From Pseudomonas_T sp032052615 (GTDB taxonomy: Bacteria; Pseudomonadota; Gammaproteobacteria; Pseudomonadales; Pseudomonadaceae), in NCBI GenBank assembly GCA_032052615.1, contig DAMBWF010000005.1, forward strand, positions 186,001-250,000: a stretch of DNA of 64,000 nt. The letters run 5' to 3'. Made by a program: the position numbers and the translations under genes. The notes beneath the pieces were generated by a model. It was given only the letters and a program-made list of their open reading frames with translations. It was not told the DNA's origin and made no database searches. This document shows, in pieces, positions 34,576-42,513 of this stretch (positions within the stretch are counted from its first letter, which is position 1; every line of letters begins with the position of its first letter).

Positions 34576-35992
34576 GATTGATCTTTTCGCTATCGAGCGT
34601 GGCTCCATAACGGCCCCCGCAGGTTGTGGAAAAACGCAATTGATTGCCGAGACGCTCATCGCGCATACGCAGAGCAAACCCATCCTCGTCTTGACACATA
34701 CGAACGCCGGCGTTGCGGCCTTACGGGCGCGCCTGAGACGAGCCGGTGTTCCTAACTCCGCATATCGAGTCTCCACCATTGACGGATTCTCGATGCGCCT
34801 GATCGCTAAGTTCCCAGCGCGAAGCGGCCATAACCCGCAGATCCTACAGCTGCATCAACCCAATACTGACTACCCGGCAATTCGGGAGGCCGCCATGCAG
34901 TTGTTGCAGGCCGGTCACCTCGCTCAGCCCCTTCGCGCCACCTATGCACGGTTGCTTGTCGACGAGTACCAAGACTGCAACGTCGTCCAGCACGCCATCG
35001 TGTCTGGTTTGGCCCAGGTGCTTCCGACCTGCGTGCTCGGTGACCCGATGCAAGCCATATTCAGCTTCCGTGGCAATCGACTGGTGCATTGGGCGAATGA
35101 GGTGCAACCCCTGTTTCCCGCAGCGGGAGAGTTGAGGATACCGTGGCGCTGGCGGCTGGCTGGAGCTGAGAACCTCGGGCAGTGGCTGCTCGCCATAAGG
35201 CAACAACTTCAAGCTGGTCAGCCGGTGGATCTGCGCACGGCTCCAGGAGAAGTGCGTTGGGTGCAGCTAAACGCCGGAACCGAAGTTCAGCAGCGACTGG
35301 TGGCCGCGAGAACCGATGCTCCCAACGCTCAGGGTAGCGTCCTCATCATCGGGGACTCCATCAACGTGCAAGGTCGCCATCAGCTCACGAGCCAGACACC
35401 CGGTGCCATGGCCGTAGAAGCCGTCGACCTGAGAGATCTCGTCAACTTCGCCAGGAACTTTGACTTGCAGGGTGCCAATGCTCTGGCACAACTTGTGGAG
35501 TTTGCTTCCAGCGTAATGACGGGGGTAGGTGCAGCAAACCTGCGAACGCGCGTGGAGGCGCTGCGTGCAGGAAGGGCCCGAACGCCTCCGACCGCGGCCG
35601 AGGCTGCGGCGATCGATTTCGTAGCAGCGCCAACATTGGGGCAAGCGCTCCGTGTGATCGATACGCTCGCTGAGCAGCACGGGGCACGTGTATACCGACC
35701 GGAGGTTCTGTACTGCTGCCGGTCTGCAATGCAAGCGGTGGTGGGAGGTGCTGCCGACTTTCTGAGTGCAGCCATTCAAGCGCGAGAGCGCAATAGACAC
35801 CTTGCCCGACCGATCGCAAGACGCTCTGTAGGCAGCACATTACTTCTCAAGGGGCTCGAGGCGGATGTCTCGGTTGTCCTGCATCCTGAGCTTATGACCC
35901 CCCAGAATCTATACGTCGCACTGACGAGGGGCGCAAGGCATGTCGTGGTGTGTTCACCAACCCCCATCCTTACGCCCGTGGTAAACGGCTGA
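34565..35992 (+). CDS. gajB: Gabija-like GajB: UvrD/Rep-type helicase
   Basis: A 475-residue superfamily 1 helicase. Motif I APAGCGKTQLIAETL begins at about residue 17, motif II LVDEYQDCN is near 132, and motif VI region VALTRGARHVVVC is near the C-terminus. I start it at the GTG at 34565, inside the end of gajA, because the helicase fold begins right there and the longer frame adds unrelated residues. Size and pairing match Gabija GajB, which activates GajA when DNA ends and nucleotide depletion signal infection. Both genes differ in role from the copper genes around them. Confidence 0.78.
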   Translation: MPPEIDLFAIERGSITAPAGCGKTQLIAETLIAHTQSKPILVLTHTNAGVAALRARLRRAGVPNSAYRVSTIDGFSMRLIAKFPARSGHNPQILQLHQPNTDYPAIREAAMQLLQAGHLAQPLRATYARLLVDEYQDCNVVQHAIVSGLAQVLPTCVLGDPMQAIFSFRGNRLVHWANEVQPLFPAAGELRIPWRWRLAGAENLGQWLLAIRQQLQAGQPVDLRTAPGEVRWVQLNAGTEVQQRLVAARTDAPNAQGSVLIIGDSINVQGRHQLTSQTPGAMAVEAVDLRDLVNFARNFDLQGANALAQLVEFASSVMTGVGAANLRTRVEALRAGRARTPPTAAEAAAIDFVAAPTLGQALRVIDTLAEQHGARVYRPEVLYCCRSAMQAVVGGAADFLSAAIQARERNRHLARPIARRSVGSTLLLKGLEADVSVVLHPELMTPQNLYVALTRGARHVVVCSPTPILTPVVNG

Positions 35993-36014
35993 TCCTTTTG
36001 TAGCGCTTACGGGC

Positions 36015-36045
36015 TTGACCTTGCCATCGTGTCAAGGTCGATGCT
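36015..36045 (+). promoter_or_regulatory. CueR-type promoter of copZ
   Basis: TTGACC (36015-36020) and GATGCT (36040-36045) are separated by 19 bp, the overlong spacer typical of MerR-family promoters. The spacer holds the dyad ACCTTG...CAAGGT. It is about 45 bp before the copZ ATG. No cueR gene is in the window, so a regulator elsewhere in the genome must act on it. Confidence 0.8.
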
Positions 36046-36089
36046 GTCCGTGCGGTAACTTGAGCCGCGGACGAAATGAGGTGAAAGAC

Positions 36090-36290
36090 ATGTTTAGTCT
36101 GAGTGTTGCGGGGATGGGCTGTGGCAGTTGCGTGAGCAAAATCACGAAGGCCATTCAAGCTCTGGATCAGGATGCACGAGTAGAAGTGGATCGAGCGGCC
36201 GGCAAGGTCACCGTTGAGAGCACAGAAAGTGCCGAATCGATCCGCGAACTCATCCAGGAGCTTGGCTATTCGGCCCAGGTCAGCGCTTGA
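36090..36290 (+). CDS. copZ: Copper chaperone CopZ (HMA domain)
   Basis: A 66-residue HMA-domain protein: MFSLSVAGMGCGSCVSKITK, with the two metal-binding cysteines in GMGCGSC. It ends with IRELIQELGYSAQVSA. GAGGTG lies just before the ATG at 36090. It carries Cu(I) in the cytoplasm to exporting ATPases. Its promoter is of the CueR type, unlike the CopR-type control of the periplasmic genes around it. Confidence 0.9.
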   Translation: MFSLSVAGMGCGSCVSKITKAIQALDQDARVEVDRAAGKVTVESTESAESIRELIQELGYSAQVSA

Positions 36291-36300
36291 GCGCTGACCT
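36277..36300 (+). terminator. Hairpin at the end of copZ
   Basis: AGGTCAGCGC and GCGCTGACCT form a perfect 10-bp stem around TTGA, which includes the copZ stop codon. There is no T-run after it; it may terminate transcription weakly or protect the mRNA end. Confidence 0.5.
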
Positions 36301-36309
36301 GCTATCCCA

Positions 36310-36623
36310 CTAAATCTCCAGTTCTGAGAGCTCTTTTAGCCCTGGGATACTGGTGACCTCGTTGGTCATACCTTCTGAACCATCTCGGCCGCGAAGCCAG
36401 TTTGCGTGATCGCCTGGCTCGCGCATTTCCAGCGTGTCATAGGAGTACCGCTTGCGCTTGAACAGGCTTTTCAATGCAGCGAACTCGTGGCTTTTTCGTC
36501 TTCTATGCCGACGACTTCTCCTGCAAGCCGCTCCCAGTGACCAACGCCGTCGGCCAGCATTGCCTGATAGGTCTCCGGGTCAAGCAAGGCTTACTGTTTG
36601 AAATGAATGATGCGGTGAGTCAT
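36310..36623 (-). pseudogene. Degraded small gene, unknown family
   Basis: On the minus strand, MTHRIIHFKQ is followed by an in-frame stop and then by ALLDPETYQAMLADGVGHWE and RLAGEVVGIEDEK in the same frame. After a run of five A bases the reading continues in another frame as KRKRYSYDTLEMREPG and ends SIPGLKELSELEI, stop. One stop and one frameshift in a short stretch suggest a broken gene. No family was recognised. It fills most of the gap between copZ and bufC. Confidence 0.35.
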
Positions 36624-36673
36624 AGAAGCGCTCGGAGTGGCCAAAGAGAGAGCGCTAGCCTAAAGGTTCCGGG

Positions 36674-37468
36674 TCATTCGTGTACTAGCTGGCCGCGCTT
36701 TAGCAAACCGTCGTTGACCCACAACTTCAACCAGGTCGCGGCTTGCAAGGGAGCTTGCTCGCCATGCGTGGCGCTCAACGACTCGCAGAGTTCAGCGAAC
36801 GATCCGCCCTCGATGAGAAACTGCAATGCCGAAGCCTCCGCTGGCTCCAGGCTCCGGTACTGGCAGACGAGTTCATGACGCCAAACAAGACAGGCTAGGT
36901 TCGTTGGCAGGCGGGTAATATCAGGCAGCAAGCTGCCGGACTTGGCGGCTTTCCACAACTCCAGCGTGTTGTACTGCAGCTGCAACCACCGGGCAGATGC
37001 AGTCAGGGAAACCCTGAGTGAAATCCAGTCTTCAGCCGAAAAATCACTCATGGTCTCCAGCGAAAGCGCTTCGACATCCTGAGCGTCGAAGGCCAGTGTA
37101 AAGGCCCATTCCAGTTCCGCGAGTTCGCGCATCGGCGATAGTTGGGGTTCTTCGACGTAGCTGCTAATGAACTCGGGCAGCTTCTCGCCCAGCCAGCGAA
37201 TGCTGAAATGTCGTGGTGGCCAGGCGGCCAAGTAGGCCAGTGCGAGCTGCTCGAATGATTCGTTGCCGATCCAGTGAAGCAGGGCAGGGAAGTCTTCTCG
37301 CAAGACCGCAAGCAGGCGCGAACGGTAAGCGTTGTGGTAGATCTGCAGGCCTTCGAGAGCACTCAGCGCTGTGCTACCTCGGATCTGCTCCAAAAGCTCG
37401 TTGGAGGGCAGGGCACTGTCACCTGTCAGGTAAGTTTCAAATGCAGTCTGTAGGGCGATCAGGCTCAA
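36674..37468 (-). CDS. bufC: DUF2063 protein, bufferin partner BufC
   Basis: A 264-residue DUF2063-type protein (LQTAFETYLTGDSALPSNEL at the start, then IYHNAYRSRLLAVLREDFPA). It is the usual companion of DUF692/MNIO enzymes and is thought to help them bind the precursor peptide. It appears to start at a TTG (37468) that overlaps the bufB stop by 4 bp, which fits translational coupling. It is last in the operon bufA-bufB-bufC. Confidence 0.8.
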   Translation of the reverse strand: MSLIALQTAFETYLTGDSALPSNELLEQIRGSTALSALEGLQIYHNAYRSRLLAVLREDFPALLHWIGNESFEQLALAYLAAWPPRHFSIRWLGEKLPEFISSYVEEPQLSPMRELAELEWAFTLAFDAQDVEALSLETMSDFSAEDWISLRVSLTASARWLQLQYNTLELWKAAKSGSLLPDITRLPTNLACLVWRHELVCQYRSLEPAEASALQFLIEGGSFAELCESLSATHGEQAPLQAATWLKLWVNDGLLKRGQLVHE

Positions 37469-38301
37469 GGGGTGGCCCCCGATATCACAGATTTGGCGAT
37501 AGCACGGGCATGTGCTAATTCGGACAACAGCTCTTCCAGCGGCGGAAACTGGTCATCCCGCTCGATCAAGGTCGATGTCGGGCCCAAGTAGCTCAAAGTC
37601 TTGCTGTAGAGAGACCAAACCGGATCAGCGATGGGCTGGTCATGGGTGTCGATGAGGTACTGCCCGTAATCGCTGTGCCCGGCCAGGTGAATTTGCCGAA
37701 TCCGCTCGTGCGGCAATTCCATGATGAACTGCCAAGGGTCGAAACCCTGGTTGCGCGAACTGACGTAGACGTTGTTCACGTCGAGAAGCAGCTCGCACCC
37801 GGTCAGGTAACTGAGCTCCGAGAGGAACTGAGACTCGCTCATGCTGGATGTTGTCCACTGCACGTAGGAGGAAACGTTCTCCAGCACGATGGGACGTTCC
37901 AAAACATCCTGCACCAAGCGCACCCGGGCCGCGACATGCAGCAGGCTCTCCTGGGTAAACGGCAGCGGTAGCAGATCGTGAAGTTGATGGGCGTTGCCTC
38001 GACTCCAGCACAGGTGATCAGACACCCACTGAGGCTGCACCCGATCCGCCAGCTGCTTGAGCTGTCGTAGGTAGTCTATGTCCAAGGCATGTGAGCCGCC
38101 AATCGAAAGAGATACTCCGTGCATCACCAGGGGGTAGTGCTCGCCGATCGCATCAAGGAAGTAGAGAGCCTTGCCGCCCTCCACCAGGTAATTCTCGGAA
38201 ATGATCTCGAACCAGTCGACCGCAGGCCGTTCCTCCAGGATCTGCCGGTAATACTCGTTACGAAGGCCAAGACCGAAACCCAGAGTTTTGCGCTTACTCA
38301 T
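37465..38301 (-). CDS. bufB: DUF692/MNIO multinuclear iron oxygenase BufB
   Basis: A 278-residue TIM-barrel-type MNIO protein. Metal-site regions include WFEIISENYLVEGGKALYFL, HGVSLSIGGSH, WVSDHLCWSRG, DVNNVYVSSRNQGFDP, IHLAGHSDYG and DTHDQPIADPVWSLY. Enzymes of this family use iron to modify cysteines of peptide precursors; in bufferin systems they turn cysteines into thiooxazoles that bind copper. The ATG at 38301 has GGAG 7 bp upstream. A perfect hairpin separates it from bufA. Confidence 0.88.
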   Translation of the reverse strand: MSKRKTLGFGLGLRNEYYRQILEERPAVDWFEIISENYLVEGGKALYFLDAIGEHYPLVMHGVSLSIGGSHALDIDYLRQLKQLADRVQPQWVSDHLCWSRGNAHQLHDLLPLPFTQESLLHVAARVRLVQDVLERPIVLENVSSYVQWTTSSMSESQFLSELSYLTGCELLLDVNNVYVSSRNQGFDPWQFIMELPHERIRQIHLAGHSDYGQYLIDTHDQPIADPVWSLYSKTLSYLGPTSTLIERDDQFPPLEELLSELAHARAIAKSVISGATP

Positions 38302-38314
38302 TCGAGACTCCAGC

Positions 38315-38337
38315 AGGGGAGTGGCATGCACTCCCCT
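38315..38337 (-). promoter_or_regulatory. Hairpin between bufA and bufB
   Basis: AGGGGAGTG and CACTCCCCT form a perfect 9-bp stem with a 5-base loop, directly between the bufA stop and the bufB ribosome site, with no T-run. Such a hairpin could lower read-through or protect the bufA message, giving more precursor than enzyme. Confidence 0.55.
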
Positions 38338-38345
38338 GAACCGCC

Positions 38346-38606
38346 TTATTCGCTGGTTTTGCCACCGGCTTCGTCACATTTGGCCTGGGTCATCAACTTG
38401 AACCCCTGGCCTTTGCATTCGCCTTGGCCTTTGCAGTCGTTTTTCGCGGTCATGCAGTCGTTCTGCCCTTTGCAACCATTGACCCCGAAGCATTTCACTT
38501 CTGCTGCTTTGGTGTCCTGGGCCGCCTGGACGGGCAGGGTGGAGAACAGGCTGGCGGCTACCAGAGCCAGGGCGGCACCGGTAGCTACGTTGGATTTGTT
38601 CGACAT
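38346..38606 (-). CDS. bufA: Bufferin-type metallophore precursor BufA2
   Basis: An 86-residue secreted peptide. The signal region covers about 1-29 (GAALALVAASLFSTLPVQA). The mature part has six cysteines at 39, 45, 51, 58, 64 and 77. C45, C58 and C64 each start a CKGQ repeat, in GCKGQNDC and DCKGQGECKGQG. This matches the Cys-rich BufA2 type, a RiPP matured by the neighbouring MNIO enzyme and exported to buffer copper. It is the first gene of the operon. Confidence 0.82.
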   Translation of the reverse strand: MSNKSNVATGAALALVAASLFSTLPVQAAQDTKAAEVKCFGVNGCKGQNDCMTAKNDCKGQGECKGQGFKLMTQAKCDEAGGKTSE

Positions 38607-38770
38607 AGTGGCTATTTCTCTTGATTGTTTGATGGTCGCGATCCGTCGGTGCGAATGAGCGAGTTAGCTCAGGCATTGCTGCCGAGCAGGCCCATGGAAT
38701 CCGCAAGGCTTCTCGGGCAAGAAGACAGTACCGAGCCTTCAGGAGGGCCTACAAGAAAGAAATAGCAACC

Positions 38771-38785
38771 TGACAGAACTGTAAT
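38771..38785 (+). promoter_or_regulatory. CopR-type box 4
   Basis: TGACAGAACTGTAAT, 105 bp before the PtrA-like gene at 38890. The bufA gene diverges on its other side (start 38606) and could also be controlled from here. Confidence 0.6.
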
Positions 38786-38889
38786 GTTCAGATCAGGTTG
38801 CTGACAGGGCTTCGTGGTTAACGTAACAGCGAGCTTAAGGCTCGCCCCCACTAGTTACGGGGGCTTCTAAACTTACGAGGATTCACGAA

Positions 38890-39096
38890 ATGAAATCGAT
38901 CAAAACCCTGTTTGTAGTTGCTGCCCTGAGTGCTTCCACTCTGGCGATGGCCGAAGGCGGTGCCGATCGCACGTTTGCACGCATGGAGCAGGCCCGTCAG
39001 GTCTCGCTGGAAGCGTATCAGCTGGCCAAGCAGCAGAAGGATGGAGCTCCCGTCGCCGGCAGCCAAGCCAAACAGGCGGAACACGCCAACTGCTGA
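38890..39096 (+). CDS. Periplasmic PtrA-N-type small protein
   Basis: A 68-residue secreted protein. The signal peptide ends in TLAMA and is followed by AEGGADRTFARMEQARQ, the same mature N-terminus as the proteins at 28207 and 45449. The single cysteine is the last residue. It comes just before copA and carries its own CopR-type box. It matches the N-terminal domain of the PtrA co-regulatory protein. Its role here is unknown. Confidence 0.75.
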   Translation: MKSIKTLFVVAALSASTLAMAEGGADRTFARMEQARQVSLEAYQLAKQQKDGAPVAGSQAKQAEHANC

Positions 39097-39108
39097 GCCC
39101 CTTCAACC

Positions 39109-39123
39109 TTACAGAAATGTAAT
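39109..39123 (+). promoter_or_regulatory. CopR-type box 5 (copA operon)
   Basis: TTACAGAAATGTAAT, a perfect TTACA/TGTAA dyad around four bases, 162 bp before the copA start and just after the PtrA-like gene. Confidence 0.65.
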
Positions 39124-39284
39124 CACCCGGATGGTTGAGATATGGCAGTTTTATACTGCTTGGTGTCGGGGGGACTTGCGCAGCACGCAAGGCTTGAAGA
39201 TCAAATCTCCCGACACTGGAGCAGTCAATGAACCCGAGACCGGATGCATATCACCGGCTCATCTGACGGATTGGACATAACGGC

Positions 39285-41099
39285 ATGCAAAGCAAAACCA
39301 CAAGACGTACTTTCGTCAAAGGCCTCGCCGCCGCCGGTATTCTCGGCGGCATGGGCATGTGGCGCACGCCGGTCTGGGCGGTAACCAGCCCAGGTCAGCC
39401 GAACGTGCTGAGCGGTAACGATTTCGACCTGTTTATCGGAGAGACTCCGGTAAACATCACCGGCGCAGCGCGTACCGCCATGACGATCAATGGCTCGCTG
39501 CCAGGCCCAATCCTGCGCTGGCGGGAGGGCGAGACCGTGACGTTGCGCGTACGCAACCGCCTCAAGGAGGACACGTCCATTCACTGGCACGGCATTATCC
39601 TGCCGGCGAACATGGATGGCGTTCCGGGCCTGAGCTTCCATGGCATCGCCCCCGACGGCATGTATGAGTACAAGTTCAAGGTCAACCAGAACGGCACCTA
39701 CTGGTATCACAGCCACTCGGGGCTCCAGGAGCAAGTCGGCGTATACGGCGCGCTGGTCATCGACGCCAAGGAACCCGAGCCCTTCAGTTACGACCGTGAT
39801 TATGTCGTGCTGCTGAGCGACTGGACCGATGAAAATCCAGCGCGGGTACTGGCCAAGCTCAAAAAGCAGTCGGACTACTACAACTACCACAAGCGCACCG
39901 TTGGTGATTTCATCAATGACGTGAGCGAGATGGGGTGGTCCGCTGCGGTAGCCGATCGCAAGATGTGGGCCGAGATGAAGATGAGCCCGACGGATCTCGC
40001 TGACGTCAGTGGCTACACCTACACCTACCTGATGAATGGCCAGGCACCTGATGGCAACTGGACCGGCATATTCAAACCGGGCGAAAAGATCCGCCTGCGC
40101 TTCATCAACGCCTCGGCGATGACCTATTTCGATGTGCGCATCCCGGGCCTGAAGATGACTGTGGTTGCGGCCGATGGTCTGCACGTCAAACCGGTCAGCG
40201 TCGACGAGTTCCGTATCGCCGTGGCCGAGACCTACGACGTGATAGTCGAACCAGACAGCGAACAGGCCTATACCGTGTTTGCCCAATCCATGGATCGCAC
40301 TGGCTATGCGCGCGGCACCCTTGCTGTACAAGAGGGGTTGAGTGCACCGGTACCCAGCCCCGACCCGCGTCCGCTGATTGCCATGGGCGACATGGGTATG
40401 GATCACGGCAGCATGGGCGGCATGGATCACGGGAACATGGCCGGAATGGACCACGGGAGTATGGCGGGCATGGATCATGGGAGCATGCAGGGTGGCATGG
40501 CCGGCATGGATCACAGCCAGATGGCTGGAATGGATCATTCGGGCATGGCAGGCATGGCAGGCATGGCAGGTGCGATGCAGGCACACCCAGCCTCAGAGAC
40601 CAACAACCCGCTGGTCGATATGCAGACCATGACACCGACGCACAAGTTGGACGACCCAGGTATTGGTTTGCGAGACAACGGCCGACGCGTCCTTACGTAC
40701 TCTGACCTGCGCAGCACCTTCCTCGACCCGGATGGTCGCGAACCAAGTCGCACCATCGAGCTGCACCTTACCGGGCACATGGAGAAATTCTCCTGGTCCT
40801 TCGATGGCATCAAGTTCTCTGACGCCGAGCCTCTGCGCCTCAAGTACGGCGAGCGTGTTCGCATCACGCTGGTCAACGACACCATGATGACTCATCCGAT
40901 CCATCTTCATGGCATGTGGAGCGACCTGGAGGATGCGAACGGCAATTTCTTGGTGCGAAAACACACCATCGACATGCCGCCAGGTTCCAAGCGCAGCTAT
41001 CGAGTGACTGCCGATGCGTTGGGGCGATGGGCCTATCACTGCCACCTGCTGCTCCACATGGAAATGGGCATGTTCCGTGAAGTTCGTGTGGATGAGTAA
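39285..41099 (+). CDS. copA: Multicopper oxidase CopA
   Basis: A 604-residue periplasmic multicopper oxidase that oxidises Cu(I). A Tat signal is present (RRTFVKGLAAAG, arginines 7-8). Copper-site motifs are SIHWHGIILP near 98, YWYHSHSGLQEQ near 140, HPIHLHGMW near 537 and YHCHLLLHMEMGMF near 583. A Met/His-rich stretch of MDHGSM-type repeats covers about 366-428, a Cu(I)-binding feature of CopA proteins. It is first of the operon copA-copI-like-copB-cytochrome-copG. Confidence 0.95.
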   Translation: MQSKTTRRTFVKGLAAAGILGGMGMWRTPVWAVTSPGQPNVLSGNDFDLFIGETPVNITGAARTAMTINGSLPGPILRWREGETVTLRVRNRLKEDTSIHWHGIILPANMDGVPGLSFHGIAPDGMYEYKFKVNQNGTYWYHSHSGLQEQVGVYGALVIDAKEPEPFSYDRDYVVLLSDWTDENPARVLAKLKKQSDYYNYHKRTVGDFINDVSEMGWSAAVADRKMWAEMKMSPTDLADVSGYTYTYLMNGQAPDGNWTGIFKPGEKIRLRFINASAMTYFDVRIPGLKMTVVAADGLHVKPVSVDEFRIAVAETYDVIVEPDSEQAYTVFAQSMDRTGYARGTLAVQEGLSAPVPSPDPRPLIAMGDMGMDHGSMGGMDHGNMAGMDHGSMAGMDHGSMQGGMAGMDHSQMAGMDHSGMAGMAGMAGAMQAHPASETNNPLVDMQTMTPTHKLDDPGIGLRDNGRRVLTYSDLRSTFLDPDGREPSRTIELHLTGHMEKFSWSFDGIKFSDAEPLRLKYGERVRITLVNDTMMTHPIHLHGMWSDLEDANGNFLVRKHTIDMPPGSKRSYRVTADALGRWAYHCHLLLHMEMGMFREVRVDE

Positions 41100-41111
41100 A
41101 GGAGATTTCTG

Positions 41112-41423
41112 ATGAGCACTTTTATGAAGCGAAATGCCCTGACTGGCAGCGCAGTCATGTTTAGCTTATTGGCTGCCCTGCACGCACCGGTTTCGTTGGC
41201 AGGTGAGGGACACAGTGAGCACGAACAACATGCTGCCGAGTCGGCTGCGCCCGACGCCAGTGACAAGCCTGCAGATCAATCGAAAGGCAAGGCCGCTGGC
41301 CATCAGATGGATCATGGCGCCATGGATCATGAGGGTATGAACCATGACGATATGGGGCACGAGAAGATGATGGATAAGCATGGCGGCACCGAAGCCGAAG
41401 CAGGTTCGAACCATGACCACTAG
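41112..41423 (+). CDS. Small periplasmic His/Met-rich copper-binding protein
   Basis: A 103-residue secreted protein. The signal sequence ends near VSLA. The mature part is acidic and then His/Met-rich (HQMDHGAMDHEGMNHDDMGH), similar in composition to the repeats in CopA and CopB. AGGAG is 7 bp before the ATG. It overlaps copB by 11 bp. It is probably a copper-storing or copper-passing protein between CopA and CopB. Confidence 0.75.
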   Translation: MSTFMKRNALTGSAVMFSLLAALHAPVSLAGEGHSEHEQHAAESAAPDASDKPADQSKGKAAGHQMDHGAMDHEGMNHDDMGHEKMMDKHGGTEAEAGSNHDH

Positions 41424-42504
41424 GTTTTCACGCCCGTCCCTCATAGCGCTGGCCGTGTCGCTGAGTGCACTCAGCGGCGGCGTTACCCAGGCTGCGGAAG
41501 AAATGGATCATTCGGCAATGGGGCACGGCTCCATGTCGATGGACCACAGCCAGATGGGCCACGGTTCCGCCAAAGCGCCGATGGAGGGCATGGATCACAG
41601 CACGATGGACCATGGTGCCATGCAGGGTGCTTCGGGCAGCATGGATCATAGCCAGATGGGCCACGGCCAGAGCCAAGAGAAGGCCCAGGCTATGGATCAC
41701 AGCAAGATGGGACACGGCACCATGCAGGGACAGATGGAGGGCATGGATCATTCGAAGATGAACCATGGCTCCGCTGAAGCCCCGAGGACTACCAGTCGTA
41801 CGCCGATTCCCGTTCTGACGGATGCTGATCGCCAAGCGGCTTTCCCGCCACTGCCTGGCCACAAGGTGCATGACAGCGCCATCAACAGCTTTTTCCTGCT
41901 CGATCAGCTCGAATACCAGGACGCAGATGAGGGCAGCACCCTGGCCTGGGATGCGTCGGGTTGGGTAGGCGGTGATATCAACCGGGTCTGGTTCCGCTCC
42001 GAAGGCGAGCGTACCAACGGCGTGACCGAGGATGCTGAATTACAGCTGCTTTACGGCCGCTCGATCGGCCCTTGGTGGGATGTCGTCGCGGGCGTTCGCC
42101 AGGACTTCAAACCGGAGTCGCCGCAGACTTGGGCCGCCTTCGGTATCCAGGGCATGGCGCTTTACGCCTTTGAGGCCGAAGCCACGGCCTTCGTCGGCGA
42201 GAATGGCCAAACTGCTGCCCGACTGGAGGGCGAGTACGACATTCTGCTGACCAACCGGCTGATTCTCCAGCCAACTGCCGAAATGAACTTCTACGGCAAG
42301 AACGATCCTGAACGAGGTGTGGGGTCTGGGTTGGCCAATACCGAACTCGGTTTGCGTTTGCGTTACGAGATTGTCAGACAGTTTGCCCCCTATATCGGGG
42401 TTTCCTGGAGCCGCTCCTATGGCAACACGGCAGACATGGTGCGTGACGAGGGCGGTGATGTAGACGAGGCGCGTTTTGTCGCCGGTATCCGGATGTGGTT
42501 TTGA
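41413..42504 (+). CDS. copB: Outer-membrane copper resistance protein CopB
   Basis: A 363-residue outer-membrane protein. After the signal peptide the N-terminal third has MDHSQMGHGS-type repeats (about 30-120). The C-terminal CopB domain begins near PIPVLTDADRQAAFPPLPGH and continues with YRQDFKPESPQTW-like barrel strands (VAGVRQDFKPESPQTWAAFG). It ends in F, as outer-membrane barrels do (GIRMWF). The ATG at 41413 lies inside the previous gene. Confidence 0.93.
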   Translation: MTTRFSRPSLIALAVSLSALSGGVTQAAEEMDHSAMGHGSMSMDHSQMGHGSAKAPMEGMDHSTMDHGAMQGASGSMDHSQMGHGQSQEKAQAMDHSKMGHGTMQGQMEGMDHSKMNHGSAEAPRTTSRTPIPVLTDADRQAAFPPLPGHKVHDSAINSFFLLDQLEYQDADEGSTLAWDASGWVGGDINRVWFRSEGERTNGVTEDAELQLLYGRSIGPWWDVVAGVRQDFKPESPQTWAAFGIQGMALYAFEAEATAFVGENGQTAARLEGEYDILLTNRLILQPTAEMNFYGKNDPERGVGSGLANTELGLRLRYEIVRQFAPYIGVSWSRSYGNTADMVRDEGGDVDEARFVAGIRMWF

Positions 42505-42513
42505 GAACCTGAC

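Noticed and set aside
39225..40586. Long minus-strand frame of 453 codons rich in His and Ala
   Set aside because: It mirrors the Met/His repeats of copA on the other strand; copA is the real gene.
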